Positions 27,898 to 39,380 of a DNA stretch of 64,000 nt are shown one piece after another. The translations under genes and the position numbers were made by a program. Origin of the DNA: Siniperca chuatsi (Eukaryota; Chordata; Actinopteri; Centrarchiformes; Sinipercidae). The notes beneath the pieces were generated by a model. That model was given only the letters and a program-made list of their open reading frames with translations. It was not told where the DNA came from and searched no databases. Positions within the stretch are counted from its first letter, which is position 1; every line of letters begins with the position of its first letter. Where the stretch lies: assembly GCF_020085105.1 (NCBI RefSeq), contig NC_058051.1, positions 20,597,955 to 20,661,954 on the forward strand. The letters run 5' to 3'.

Positions 27898-29935
27898 CGC
27901 TTCCTGATCAACTCATCCAGGGTGTTTCTCCATCTTTAACACCCCAACCTAACCTTTTGTCACATGTCACTATATTTACCTTATATTGTTCACAGTCCAG
28001 TCTATATTTGAGATAATGTATTATTAAACTGTTATGAGAGGTACTATTATTCCAAATGATTAAACAGTTCCAGTTTAAGTCAACGGGAAATACCACAGTT
28101 GTATAATCATGTATCCAGATGACAGGCATACGGATAACAGAGGCCAGATGACTGACAACCTTTCAACAATCTAATTAGATTATCAGTTCCAGTTTTCTGG
28201 CAAAATAAGTATAAATACACTGTAGCTGATGACAACAAGTTCATCTTGTGTCATGTCTGGCAAAGTATAAATTGTATAAAACTGCCAATCATCAGTATGA
28301 GATTCAGTTTGGATCTTTGCCTCCACCATGTGGCACAAGGTGATAAAACAGCAGGTAGAGCAGCAATGATTCTCAGTTGTTATTTGGCAAGGTTACTTGC
28401 ATATTATCAGTGATGCACATTCAATAATACATTTAGTGTGATTGTGCTGGCTATTACATCTATAGAATACTTTTACTTTAAAGACTGTTCATAATTTTTC
28501 CATCCACATTCAACATTTAAAGCTATGTGATCAAGTGTTTGTGACTATAACGGATGAAAAACATGTATTCCTCCTCAAATGAGCCTCTGAATTATCCAAA
28601 GATAGTCATATATCAGTTTCAAGGCTGTTATAACTGTATCTAATAACTGTTATACATTTTTTAACTTTTTCCAGTAACTGTATTTTGGTAACTTAAACGC
28701 ACTCACTTTTTAAAAGACTTTTTGGGGTGTAATTTCTGACCCAATGTGTATTGTTCTGTATGTCTTAGACGAACATGTGCTTGACAGACAGTCAGCTAAT
28801 GTCAGGATTTACAACATGAGAATTTACACTATTCAGTTTGTATCATTTACCCGGAAAGCTATGAATTATACATTTTTGTGTAAAGTGAATCTTGTATCTA
28901 GGAATCCTCCATTCTATGCCTATTATTACATCTGAAGGGGGAAAAAATCAGTTTCCAGAGTTATATGTCCCCCTACAGTAACTGTTGACACTGATATATT
29001 TTTAGCAACAACAACATGTTCTGTTTCCTCTAATATGAAGGTAAAAGAGACGGAGAGGTTGGGAGAGAGAAAATGGGCGACAGCCCTCTTGACATTTCTA
29101 ACTGGTCTGAAGCAGTTCCCACATATTTATTGTTGAAGACAACTTGCCTTTTCATCTTCCACAGCTGCCTTTAATCCTCTGCAGAAAGGCACTAAATTGA
29201 ATTATAGAAATACTTTCCTTGTTTTGTAATGGAGCAATGTCTTGGGATGAAGAATGGATTACTGCCAGTTCAACAGTGGTTTGCACACTGATAAGCAGTA
29301 GCCTGTGAAATTAAGTGTGTTATAGATGATGTTATATTGCAGGCTGCATGTGAATCTGCAGAGACTGTGGGGTAGGGCTGTGTTTTTTTTCCCTCCTCCA
29401 CTTCCTACAGAGACTCTTCAAAAACAAAATAGAGGCCAGTACATATGCACACATGTGGGAATCAGGATTTACTGATGTGATCCTCTCCGAGACACAAAAT
29501 GTTTCACTTTGTGGGGAATTGTCCAATTCTTCTCGAACTCAGACATTATGCAATGTATTATTCTAAAACATTAGGCTGGACCATCACTCAGTAAACATGA
29601 GTGAAAGTTATGACAACGAATTACGAAATGCACATGCACTTCCCTCTCTCTCAGTGTTATCCTGTTATTTGCCACTGCCACACAGTAATTATTAAATGTC
29701 ATGCATGCATATGAGTAAACTGTAGTAGCACGTTATTCCTACCAAATCCTGTCACGCCCTGTGCAGTGAATACATTTCTTGTGAGCTGCAGTAGTGACTG
29801 GTGTGTATCTATCTGGATCGTTGCTCCCTCTGCCAGTAACAACAGCTCAGTGTGTTTGACCAATAACAGAATATTCTCCAGAGTTCATGTTGAAACTATT
29901 CATACTGTTATGCAATAAAACTGGATATACACATT
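27898..29935 (+). other. fmod 3' untranslated region (predicted)
   Basis: About 2 kb with no open frame, ending near AATAAA at 29914-29919. Length is inferred from that signal. No repeat element was recognised within it. Confidence 0.5.
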
Positions 29936-30177
29936 TTTGATCATAACTTTTAGAATTTGACCGCATGAAGACTGTTTATTGATCAGCAGTGTAGGCTGAT
30001 AATAAAGGGAAGTGCTTTCCAAAGCAGTGGTAAAAACTGTTTTGGCAAGGATAAAAGCATTTTTGACTCCTCATAAAGTATTAAGTCAAACAGAAAGTTG
30101 GCTATAAAGTGGCCAAAATCCTTTAATGTGGTCATTACCTGCTCTTTAGATGGGATTTCATTGTGTTCATATGAATG

Positions 30178-30697
30178 CAGGCCCGGCGCCAGGATGAAGT
30201 GACTGAGGGGGCTGTTAAAAATTGCGAGGGCTCAATTTTTTTCATAAAATTCATTGATTTAACCATGCAATAGCCTCAGAAAGGCTAAATAACAACAACA
30301 TAAGGCTACTATTTCAAAATCAAAGAATACATTTATTAATCAGAGCACTCACATAATAATGTAGCACTAGCAGAGCGCTAAATATTTTTTGAATTTATGA
30401 ACGATTCTCTGTCAAAATCAGCAGGGGGAGGCCCGTAGAAACAGCTGTTTGCGGTTTGCAGCTCTCTCTCTCTCTCGTTGACTGTCCCTTCACTTCCCTG
30501 TTGTTTCCCTTCTGTCTGTGGATTGCTACAATGGGGGATTAGGGCCGAAAGTTGTATTTACAACCACAAAAAGCAAGCTAAGTGTTCTGTCTGTCTGTCT
30601 GTCTACGTATCTCCTCCGCTCCGTTTCAGTACAGACAGCCTAAAGCTTAAACAGAGGGGGCTAAGCCCCCTTAAGACCCCTCGTGGCGCCGGGCCCG
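30178..30697. mobile_element. 520-bp hAT-type MITE between fmod and csf1
   Basis: Terminal inverted repeats C(A/G)GGCCCGGCGCCA at both ends. The 8-bp flanks TATGAATG (30170-30177) and TATGAATT (30698-30705) match at 7 of 8 bases, as expected for a hAT target duplication. No transposase. It contains a short CT run near 30465. It sits between the predicted poly-A sites of the two convergent genes. Confidence 0.82.
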
Positions 30698-31069
30698 TAT
30701 GAATTTACTGGCAGCTGGATTGCTGGAGAGCATTATATTTTGGATTTCTGTATTGATGGAACTTTTATTATCAATATGGAGATTGAATAAACTAATAAAT
30801 AACTTGTGTTTGGCAAACAACATTACAAATGGTTAAGTAAATGGAGACACATTATTCAACATAACTAGTGTAAAAATAAAACTTTTTTTAGTGAACTTAA
30901 GATATCTGCAATAGATAACGCATAAACATAATATACATAGCATATTATTCCAAATAAGGTCCATCTTTGCTCTCAGTCAAAGCGAAGCTTCAGATTAAAT
31001 AGGTGAGCATGATACATTACACACGATACTGATATGAAAACATGTTCATGATGGATAAAATGTACAGCT

Positions 31070-31114
31070 TCACATGTGCTCCGTCTGCTGCTGCAGTGAT
31101 GTGCTCTTTACTGC
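31070..31114 (-). CDS. csf1: Candidate terminal coding exon of csf1 (cytoplasmic tail)
   Basis: A strong pyrimidine-rich acceptor (TTCTCTCTCCTCAG on the minus strand) precedes 14 in-phase codons, AVKSTSLQQQTEHM, and TGA. A minus-strand AATAAA lies at 30764-30769, about 300 bp downstream. No homology supports the residues. Another acceptor near 31877 (GRDNIM then stop) and readthrough of the previous exon are alternatives. Confidence 0.35.
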   Translation of the reverse strand, partial: AVKSTSLQQQTEHM

Positions 31115-34100
31115 CTGAGGAGAGAGAAAATAAGAATACAAAGATGTATGTGCGCTGTAGTCATACTTTACATTGAAACTGACACAGGTGTTTTTTCATT
31201 TAATCTCTTTCAGCTCCAGATGTTTAACTGTCCATAAATCTTGGAAGGTTAAAGGGATACTCACACTATTGTGGCTCCACTTCTATCTCCTGCAGGTTTC
31301 TGTTTTAGTCCAGATGACAAAGGTATGCATTAGTTCAATAAATATGGCAAGACTGATCATTTTTAATTTTATAGTTACAATATGTTCTTACCTTGAGTTT
31401 GTGTATGATCTTGATCTATGAGGGTTGTGAGTTTTCTGTTAGAAAGAAAATACTTTATGGAATGAAACTACAGGGTGACCGGCAAAGTAACAGACACACA
31501 TCTCATTTCTTAAATTTTGAAGTAAGTAAATCATTTTCAAACAATAAGCTAGAGTTCTGACTGATGACAGAGCAGGAGGCAGGCGACTGACAGGGTTGTG
31601 TGCAAAAATTGAGACCAAAAACAACTGTATTTAGCTATATGTTGGTGAAAAAATATGAGAGAATTGGAACATATTGAATATTGGTATCCATTGTAACTTC
31701 TGTGATTCCAAGCTGCACCACAGACTATCTTCTCCTTGACTGAGTAAACTAAAAAACAGCCACTTTCCAAATTTACAGTAGGTGAGCATTTCACAGGCAA
31801 AAGATACATTCTGGGTGGAGAATCACTTTAAAGTCCTTGGCAATGAGATGTTTACATTATATTGTCTCTCCCCTGTAGACAAAGCAAAGCTAGAGTGGGT
31901 CACAGGTCAGTTTTTTGAGGATCCCTGCCAAAATGAATCTATCTTTTGAAGGCCTTTGTATTTTCAGTGTTGCACTTTGCTTTGATTTTGACACACTGCT
32001 TCCCACTGCAGGGAAACTGTGCAGTAGTGATGGGAATTTCAGGTCTTTCAAAAGAGACTGTTTGTTTGGCTACAGATCCTAAAAAGAGCCGTATGTTTGG
32101 CTCCTGTTTGGACCTTCATGCAGTTATATGCTTCCTCCAGTAAAGCTTTGATATCAACACTGCCATATTGCCCAATAGGTGTGCAGGTGAACAGAGCTGG
32201 CATGTGTCAGAGACAGTTTGTAGTTTACAGCCAAATTATAGCGATAAACACTCACAGGGTTCAACTTGTTAAAACCCATACATTACAGCAAAGCCTAGAA
32301 AATGTTTGACCATCTGTCTTTGCATGGGACACTGAGTTCAACTAAATGGACTACTTTTTTGACTTTGCAGGATTTCTTTTTTGCACATATACTGAGAAAA
32401 TATCACAGGCCAGCTGCATACTGTAATTACACAGCCCATTCAGCTGACTGTGATTAAAAAACAATTGTATGTATGCATGTATAAACACCATTGGATATTA
32501 TTTGAGGTAGCAAAGCAATTAATAATGTTTTCCAATCCAGGCTTCATGGTGAAAATAAAATGCTGCACAACCGTGCTGATTCTGCAGCTTTTTAAACAGA
32601 ATATTCACAGAAATGCATCTTCCCCACATAACGTGTAATTTCCAATGTTGTCCACTTCCTCATACAGCGTTTTAGGCCCTTGCATGCTCCTGTAGTCACA
32701 CAATTTCACAGAGCACACAGATGATGTTAATTAAAGTTAATTAAAGTCGGTTCAGTGCTTAGAGTTTACCATATGCTGACAAAAAGCAGGCGAGGCAGGA
32801 AATAAAGTGAGCAGGGTAGATACAGGAGAAAGCATGGCCAGCAGACTAGTAGAATTCCACAAGTGGAGAATTATGCACCTCATCAAACACTTTTGTGATT
32901 ATCCTCTATCAATGTCTGTGCATTCACTGTCAGCCATGCAGCGTGCCTCTTACTCTGCTGTGTGTATTTTGTTACTGCATGCGTTCAGTTAAATAAGTAT
33001 ATAAACTTTAAATACTTCCTCGAATGACTGTCAATCCCACCTGCTCTTGCAAGCTGTCTCGTCTTGTTATTTGGCAGTTAAAAGCTCAATTGCATTGCAC
33101 TCTGAACAAGACACGATCAATTCACGACAGGAAGCGACTGTATCTCTCCCCCTTCCTCATTTAAATGAATCAACAGCAAAATTTGATTGATTTTTGGTGT
33201 CCAAAACACAGAGACTCACTGATGTCCAATGTTGCCCTCTCTACCTGTTGCATATTCCTTGTTTGTCTACTAATTACTGGTTGGTGTTTCACTGATCCTA
33301 CCAGCCTGCTGAAAACTTAAATATCAATTTGAAGTCGGATTTAAGCTGTAATCAAAACCTGTGTTTGAGAAACCAGCTTCTGACTAACTAAGTGCATGCA
33401 TTTAGCTAACTGCAGTACTTACATCCCATATACAACAGCTTATCTGGCAATACAACACAGAAGAAAAAAAGAGCCCCAAAGTAGTCATTGTACTGAGAAC
33501 AGTCATCCCATACTAACTTGAAAGCATCACTAAAAGAGAGCCATTTGTTTGCCATTAACTCACCACTTGTATGGAGCTCTAGTGTGATTGAATGCTGAAA
33601 GTGACTGTCGTGATCAAAATCACCCTGTCATTCAACATAGCACACATTTGTGAAAGGATTAAGGACTGTGCAGTTTGCATGTTCCTGCAGGTACTACAGT
33701 TACGTTGAACACCAAACACATGCATCACATGCATATTAGGCATTAGCAATACTCCTGCTATTACTTGACCAAAGCACTGACTTCAGAAATAGAGTATTGG
33801 AGTATTTGAATTAGAGCCCCCAAGTACTTTGTTGTGGCTGCCTAATGCCCTATCCTAAATATGTATCTGGGTCAGATGCAGAATACAGATTTCTCCACAA
33901 GCATTAATAAAATGTAGCTTACCTAACTTGACAAAGTAAACACTAAACACAAACATAGAGCAGCTTTGTCTACCATCAGCCCTGTATAGAGACATACTGT
34001 ACATAACATATACTGTATAGAGATTAAACCTAGGCCAGGTTGTAATTCAAGAAAATTATGCTTTTCATCAAAACACTCTTCATTTACTGGGCTCTTAAAA

Positions 34101-34586
34101 TCGTATTACACCTTTTTGTCTGTTTCATGTTTTTAATAGGGAATAAAATTGTTGCATTTGCTGCAGTATTCATTTTGTATTCATTTTAGAGTTATTATAG
34201 AGTAGGAAAAATGTGGATTTCGAAGCTCAGTCAGTTGAAAACATAGTCATACAATGCATTATCTGAAATAAAAGCTAATGGCACCAAATAGCCTCAAATA
34301 GGAGAATAATGATAAATACATGCACTCATTTACATTTGCAGACTTTTGTGCATGTGCTGCTGCAAAATAGCACTTATGTTCTCACCAGTAAGTCCAGCCT
34401 CCACCTTGTTTTGTAATTCTCAGTATTTACCAGCGAGGGAGGACTGGTACTTCTGCAAGAGGGAGTGCCCCACAGAGCACAGTCAAGCTGCCAAGGCCTC
34501 CTTTATTGCAATATGACTGGAATGCATGGCAAGACTTTATTAGGGCACATGTGATTCAGAAATCAACAGAACAGAAGCGCTGGTAC
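31115..34586 (-). other. Presumed last intron of csf1
   Basis: A 3.5-kb stretch without open frames or a recognised transposable element. It is AT-rich, with scattered CA-containing sequence. Intronic status depends on the candidate exon at 31070-31114. Confidence 0.4.
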
Positions 34587-37469
34587 CTTTTGTGTGATGA
34601 GACAGTAGAGAGTAAGTATGAACAGCAGTCCTCCGCAGACAGAGGCGATGATGAAGCCAAGCTTGTACAGGTCTCTGACTGGTCTCCTGTGCGAGGCCTT
34701 CTCTGAGTTCCGACCATGACTGTCTGTAGAAATGGACACGTAATCTGTGACCTCAGTGGCTCCAGACATCCTCATAATTCTTCACAGAACTTTCCAATAG
34801 ATAGAGATTCCCACCTGTAAAATGTTGTGTGGTTGACTCTGTGGATAGCTCTGTGGTAGAGCCAAAGGTTTCTGTGTATTCATGCTGGCATCTCCAGTCT
34901 ACTGGTCCATCGCTCGTCGTCACCAGCTCCCAGTAAACAGACAGCACCTCCGAAGCCCTCTGCAGTGCCTCTGAAGGAGACCCTCTATAGAGCATCTCAA
35001 AACTCTCTGGCTTATCCTGCGGCAGATTCCGAGAAACATACCTCAAATGTTTTCACAAGTATTGAAGATTTATTTACTGCTGGGCAGTTCATCACATCAC
35101 ATATTTCTTTTTCATGTTTTATATTATAGAAAATTTGATCTGTCAGTCCTGAGACACAGGGTGCAAGTTCAAAACGCAGAGGCACACACTCACCTCAACC
35201 TCTTCATTAATCTGAGGCACACATTTCTGAGAGTAGATGTTGAGAATGAGCGCTCTCAGGGATTGAACGTAGCCGTCATTGACTGAGCCCCGACTATATT
35301 TGAAGTGGGTGGTGAGCAGCTCCAGGATCCAGGGTAAAGCAGCTTTTACAAAGCAACATTTGCTCTGTGGGAAATCAGAGCATGAGGTAATAAACATGAG
35401 TGCATGATACAGTTAATGGAAAGTATAAATCAAAGACTTTGGAAGGAAACAGTCCCATGAAACAAATGTTACCTTACCAAACTTCTCCGTTCTATGAATG
35501 TGTAGGTTATCGAGCACCCACTTCTCAACTGGTTATCCATCTGCAGAAACATCAACAGGGAGATTTCAGCACACTGTTTCTGATGTTGTTTCAACAGCCA
35601 TGTTTCTAATGTTGTTTCAACACCTACCAGATGCCTGACTGTCAGCAGGTGCTCCCTAGTGATGGAGTGTCTGCATGGACCAGGGACCTCAGCCATAGTC
35701 AGAGGGAAGCTCAGGAACATAAGCACACACAGACACTTTACCTGCAACTAACACAACCACACATTATCTTTATGCCAACCACACCTTATCTTCACATCCC
35801 TCAAGTCTTTAAGGAGGGGCTGAAACATACGAAACTGAAACATATGGACATTTACTCAGCTGGAAAGCTCAAGTAAATTATGCATGCTCTCAACCACCAA
35901 CTCAGCCATGGCAACATTATGGGCCAATGTGGCATCCTGACCTTAACCATTTCAATATGAATGCACTCCACATAGCAGTCTCTCTCTGATTCACTTTTCC
36001 CTCCCAAAATCGTGATCATATTTTCTTCATAAGAGAGCTTTCTTCTAAATTATTTTACAAGGAAAACCAAGTTCAAATAAAACTTGAATGACATTTGCTC
36101 CTATTTGTGCCATAACAGTTTAACAGTGCGCATCTGAGCAATTCCTGCCTTTCCATCCAAAATGTACTTTACAATGTGTTAAATAAAGTCCAAGTACTCA
36201 AGAAAAGCTGCTCAGTTACAGTAACAACAACGCTTTCTTTCCGCCCCTGCACGTTATTTGTCTGTTACAGTTCTGCTTCTCGACCTGGATCCTGACAAAG
36301 AGTCAGGTTTCAGGTCGAGTTTGGGCAAATACAAAGCGCCTCTTTGCTGCGACACTAGTAGTGACCGAGGTTTAACTGAGCCTGACCTCAGAGGAACCTA
36401 GCCTTCTGTTAGATTAGTTCCAGCTATGGTGAAATAGTGCCCTCTACCATGGAAGCTTGGCTTGGGAAAGCAACATGTACGGACTCCTCCTGTAGCTGAT
36501 GCCTGCTACCAAGCACCTTTTGGCAACTGTAACAGTAAAATGGGCTCCAGATGGATTTAATCCTTCTTCTGAGGATTAAAACATGGTGACAAGCATATGT
36601 TGCTCACACTGCGGGCAAAATGTCTGAACTGGAAGGTATTCTTTGATAATCATCCCCTTGACTCACTTGACCTGTGACTTAGATGCAGCTTTTGCAACAA
36701 ACAGTCAAGTCAGATGCTAGCGAAACACTGAATTGAAACAATGAAAAATGATTTATTTGTTGCTTGGTCGACTTCTGAGATGTATTAAGACACAAAAGAC
36801 AATTCTTTGAAAGCCACTAGAGACGAGAAGTATTCCTTTCATATTTTGACGTCTGTTCCTCATATAACGCTGAGCTGTACAGTTTAACTCTTGTTTAGGT
36901 TTTTGAATTATGTAACATAAACTTCATGCAGTTTCTGCAAAGATTGTGTGCCCTGATTTACCATGAATCTAAGTTGTTTAGTATGTGCATGCAAATTGAT
37001 TGGGACCGAAGGGAAGGAAAAAAATCATGACTTTAAACTATTAAAGCAAATAAAAAATAATAATCTGATAAAAGCGGCATTTGAAACTGAGAAGATTAAA
37101 AAAAGTGATTCTCAAAGTAAAACAAGATGCTACGTGTGAGCTGAAAAACTATCATGCAAGCCTTTGACTGTTATTAGGAACCCACATTACTGATAATACA
37201 CACATAATCAAATTAATGTAATCCAATAAAACTACTGATGTGACTGATATTTGGCAAATGCAGGAGCACATGATTCAAATGTCACCTGTCACACAGCAAA
37301 CTGCATATTAAAGCCACAAACTTCACACACACAGACTAACACAAGTATGCTCTATTATTTTCCATTCCACTGAGTGTATTGTTGGTGGATTATTTCCTGC
37401 AGTGATTATAGAAAAGTTCTCACCTACCTTAGCTTTGCTCTGAATCAGGGTTGACACAAGGATGGTCAT
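34587..37469 (-). CDS. csf1: Macrophage colony-stimulating factor 1, short membrane-bound form
   Basis: Four-helix-bundle cytokine, ligand of CSF1R, driving macrophage and osteoclast development. Exons in transcript order: 37469-37428, 35741-35628, 35540-35478, 35364-35194, 35016-34815, 34723-34587; 243 codons, all in phase. The signal peptide is about 1-31 (LCVLMFLSFPLTMA). The bundle contains GPCRHS, MDNQLRSGCSITYTF and LTTHFKYSRGSVND, which are fish CSF1 hallmarks. The transmembrane helix is about 219-240 (LGFIIASVCGGLLFILTLYCLI). Only about 45 residues separate the last bundle cysteine (C173) from the membrane, so the long mammalian proteoglycan spacer is missing, as in the shorter fish type (csf1b/MCSF-2). 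The C-terminus is open: splicing after ITQK to 31070-31114 gives a 14-aa tail, while reading through gives VPALLFC and a stop. TATA-like box at 37694-37702. Confidence 0.92.
35742..37427 (-). other. csf1 intron 1
   Basis: A 1.7-kb intron separating the first 14 codons from the rest, as in other vertebrate CSF1 genes. It contains a compound hairpin at 36279-36319. Otherwise nothing is recognised. Confidence 0.7.
36279..36319. repeat. Two-stem compound hairpin in csf1 intron 1
   Basis: Outer stem CTCGACCTG (36279-36287) with CAGGTCGAG (36311-36319). Inner stem CCTGAC (36291-36296) with GTCAGG (36302-36307). The stems are separated by 3-nt bulges on each side and closed by a 5-nt loop. All 15 pairs are Watson-Crick. 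It could be an RNA structure or a palindromic protein site. Confidence 0.65.
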
Positions 37470-37519
37470 CTGGTACGTGTTTGACAATGGAAAACACCAG
37501 ACTCCTCTGTCACACACAT
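37466..37519 (-). promoter_or_regulatory. csf1 upstream ORF overlapping the start codon (ATGA)
   Basis: ATG at 37519 opens a 17-codon frame (begins MCVTEESG) whose stop TGA (37468-37466) overlaps the csf1 ATG (37469-37467) in the form ATGA. If the TATA-like box at 37694-37702 is used, this uORF is inside the 5' UTR, together with at least one other upstream ATG. Regulation is inferred. Confidence 0.55.
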
Positions 37520-37693
37520 TGAAGCAAAGAGATCCTTTTCATATATTCAGTTCCACTCCACAGAAAGGAATTTGCTGTTAAGTAAATTTGACACTTCGTC
37601 ATGTGGCGCTGTTCTTCAATGCATTGCCTGACGTGCTCCTCCTGCACAGATTGAGTTCAAACCCAGACTAAGTGTCTCAGCTGACAGACAGCC

Positions 37694-37702
37694 CTTTTAA
37701 AG
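37694..37702 (-). promoter_or_regulatory. TATA-like box of csf1
   Basis: CTTTAAAAG on the minus strand, about 225 bp before the csf1 ATG, which leaves room for a roughly 190-nt leader. It is the only TATA-like motif seen at a suitable distance. No transcript evidence. Confidence 0.4.
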
Positions 37703-38503
37703 ACCTCCCACCTCTCCTCTGTTTCACAAGATATAGCGTCCTGGTCTCTGCAGATGTGTTATAACAAACTGGTTTTGGGGTTGTAGATTGACTCTCTGGA
37801 TAATGTGTTTTTGTTCAACATGTCCGTCAGTAGTCCTTCACTAAAGGAATTATGAAAAAATTATGACTTTGACAAATGAAGTTTGTGGGAACTTGAAGTG
37901 AGTGCCGGTGACATTTGTTCTTGAAACTCTAGCTCTTGAAAGCAACTTTCATTTAAAACACTGGTCCACATATGACCTTTCAGAATAACAATTTTCATCA
38001 GGGGCTATACACCCTTGCTTTCCTCAGGAGAGGAAACACTGTAATTGAGTGGACCCACTGAGCAAGAAAATAAGATGCACAGTCAATCACGGAGAAGATC
38101 TGCAGATCACTGTGGGGGTCTGCAGAAGTTATCGGAGGCAGCAGATGTTCCATGCTGCTCAAGGAATCCTGAACTTTTTGTTATTTTTTAATCGTCACAT
38201 TGCTTCAAAAGAAAGTAGGATTTATTGAGTCAGTGGGTGTGCACTATTATTTGAAAGACCTGACCTAACCATAGAGATAGACACACATTCACATAAACAC
38301 CTTTATGAGCTTTTCATTTCAGCTCAATGGACTCCAACAGAGAAAAAAAACAAGCATTTGGCCTGGGCTCTATTAATACAGGAAGTGAATACCTACACTT
38401 TGCTTTGTGAACACATTCCGACACCTAACATAGTAAACTCATGTATCTGAGTCATTTTTAGCTGTCGTACTGAATGTACTGTTTCCATATTTTAGCACTG
38501 AAT

Positions 38504-38880
38504 CACTGGTGGGAAGTAACTAAGTGCATTTACTGAAGTACAATTCTGAGGTACTGGTGCTTTGCTTGAGTGTTTCCATTTTGTGCTACACGGAAAAGTA
38601 TAAACTTTTGACTCCACTACTTTTATCTGACAGCTGTAGTTACTGGTTACTTTGCAAATCAACCGTTTACATACAAAACATATGATCAACAAATAGAATA
38701 TGATGCATTGCTGTAGATACCAAACTGAATGTAAAGTAGTTCACATTAGCTCCACCTCCAACAGCAACAAAATTAAAATGCAGTTCACATGTTACAACTT
38801 CAAAAATAATAATCTAATATGTATAATAATAAAAAACTCGAAGGGGCCATTCTGTGTAATGAGTACTTTTTGATAATTAA
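38504..38880 (+). repeat. Teleost MITE family 'CACTGGTGGRAAGTA', copy 1
   Basis: Begins CACTGGTGGGAAGTAACTAA and includes the family-typical AGTGCATTTACTGAAGTACA. Related copies lie at 41735-41935 (inverted, partial), 52290-52715, 56838-57220 (inverted) and 63050-63440, so the family is the most frequent one in the window. Confidence 0.65.
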
Positions 38881-39104
38881 AGAAAATTGTGCCAGAGGTG
38901 GTAATTACATGATAATGGTAAATGCTAGTGTCAGTGAACTGACTCAGTAATGTCAGTTAAACAACAACGTCAAGCTTAAGTCCAATAACATTAGCCACTA
39001 AACGCTTCTGGTCATACCAGACCAAATAAGGCCATAGCTGCAGTGTATTAAGTTAAGTAAGAGTGTGTTTAATTTCTTATGAATTCAACTTTTGATTTGC
39101 TTTA

Positions 39105-39380
39105 AAGGATAAGTCTGTTGATATTCTATATTTTTCTTCTTGTTAACAAATGAAAAGACCAAAACCAACAATAATTCTGTCTGTGTTATCAAAGACTGAT
39201 ATAGCTTAGCCCTCTGTGACCACCATTATTGTCCAAAAACCAATCAATTAGCCATCAATTTGCATCCTGGTGCCGTAAATACACATTAGAGCACTAAATG
39301 TGCATTAATCTGCCAATGAAAGTCGTCCCCAACAAATGCACTAGTTACTCCATTTGAGTAACATTTGCTAAAAACTACAG
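39105..39380 (+). repeat. Dispersed repeat related to 48900-49335
   Basis: Shares in order with 48900-49335: a GTTAACAAATG/GTCAACAAATT motif, AACCAACAAT, TTGTCCAAAAA, CTAAATGTGCATTAAT/CTAAATGTGTATTAAT and ATTTTTGCTAAAA-like motifs. No open frame. Family not named. Confidence 0.55.
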
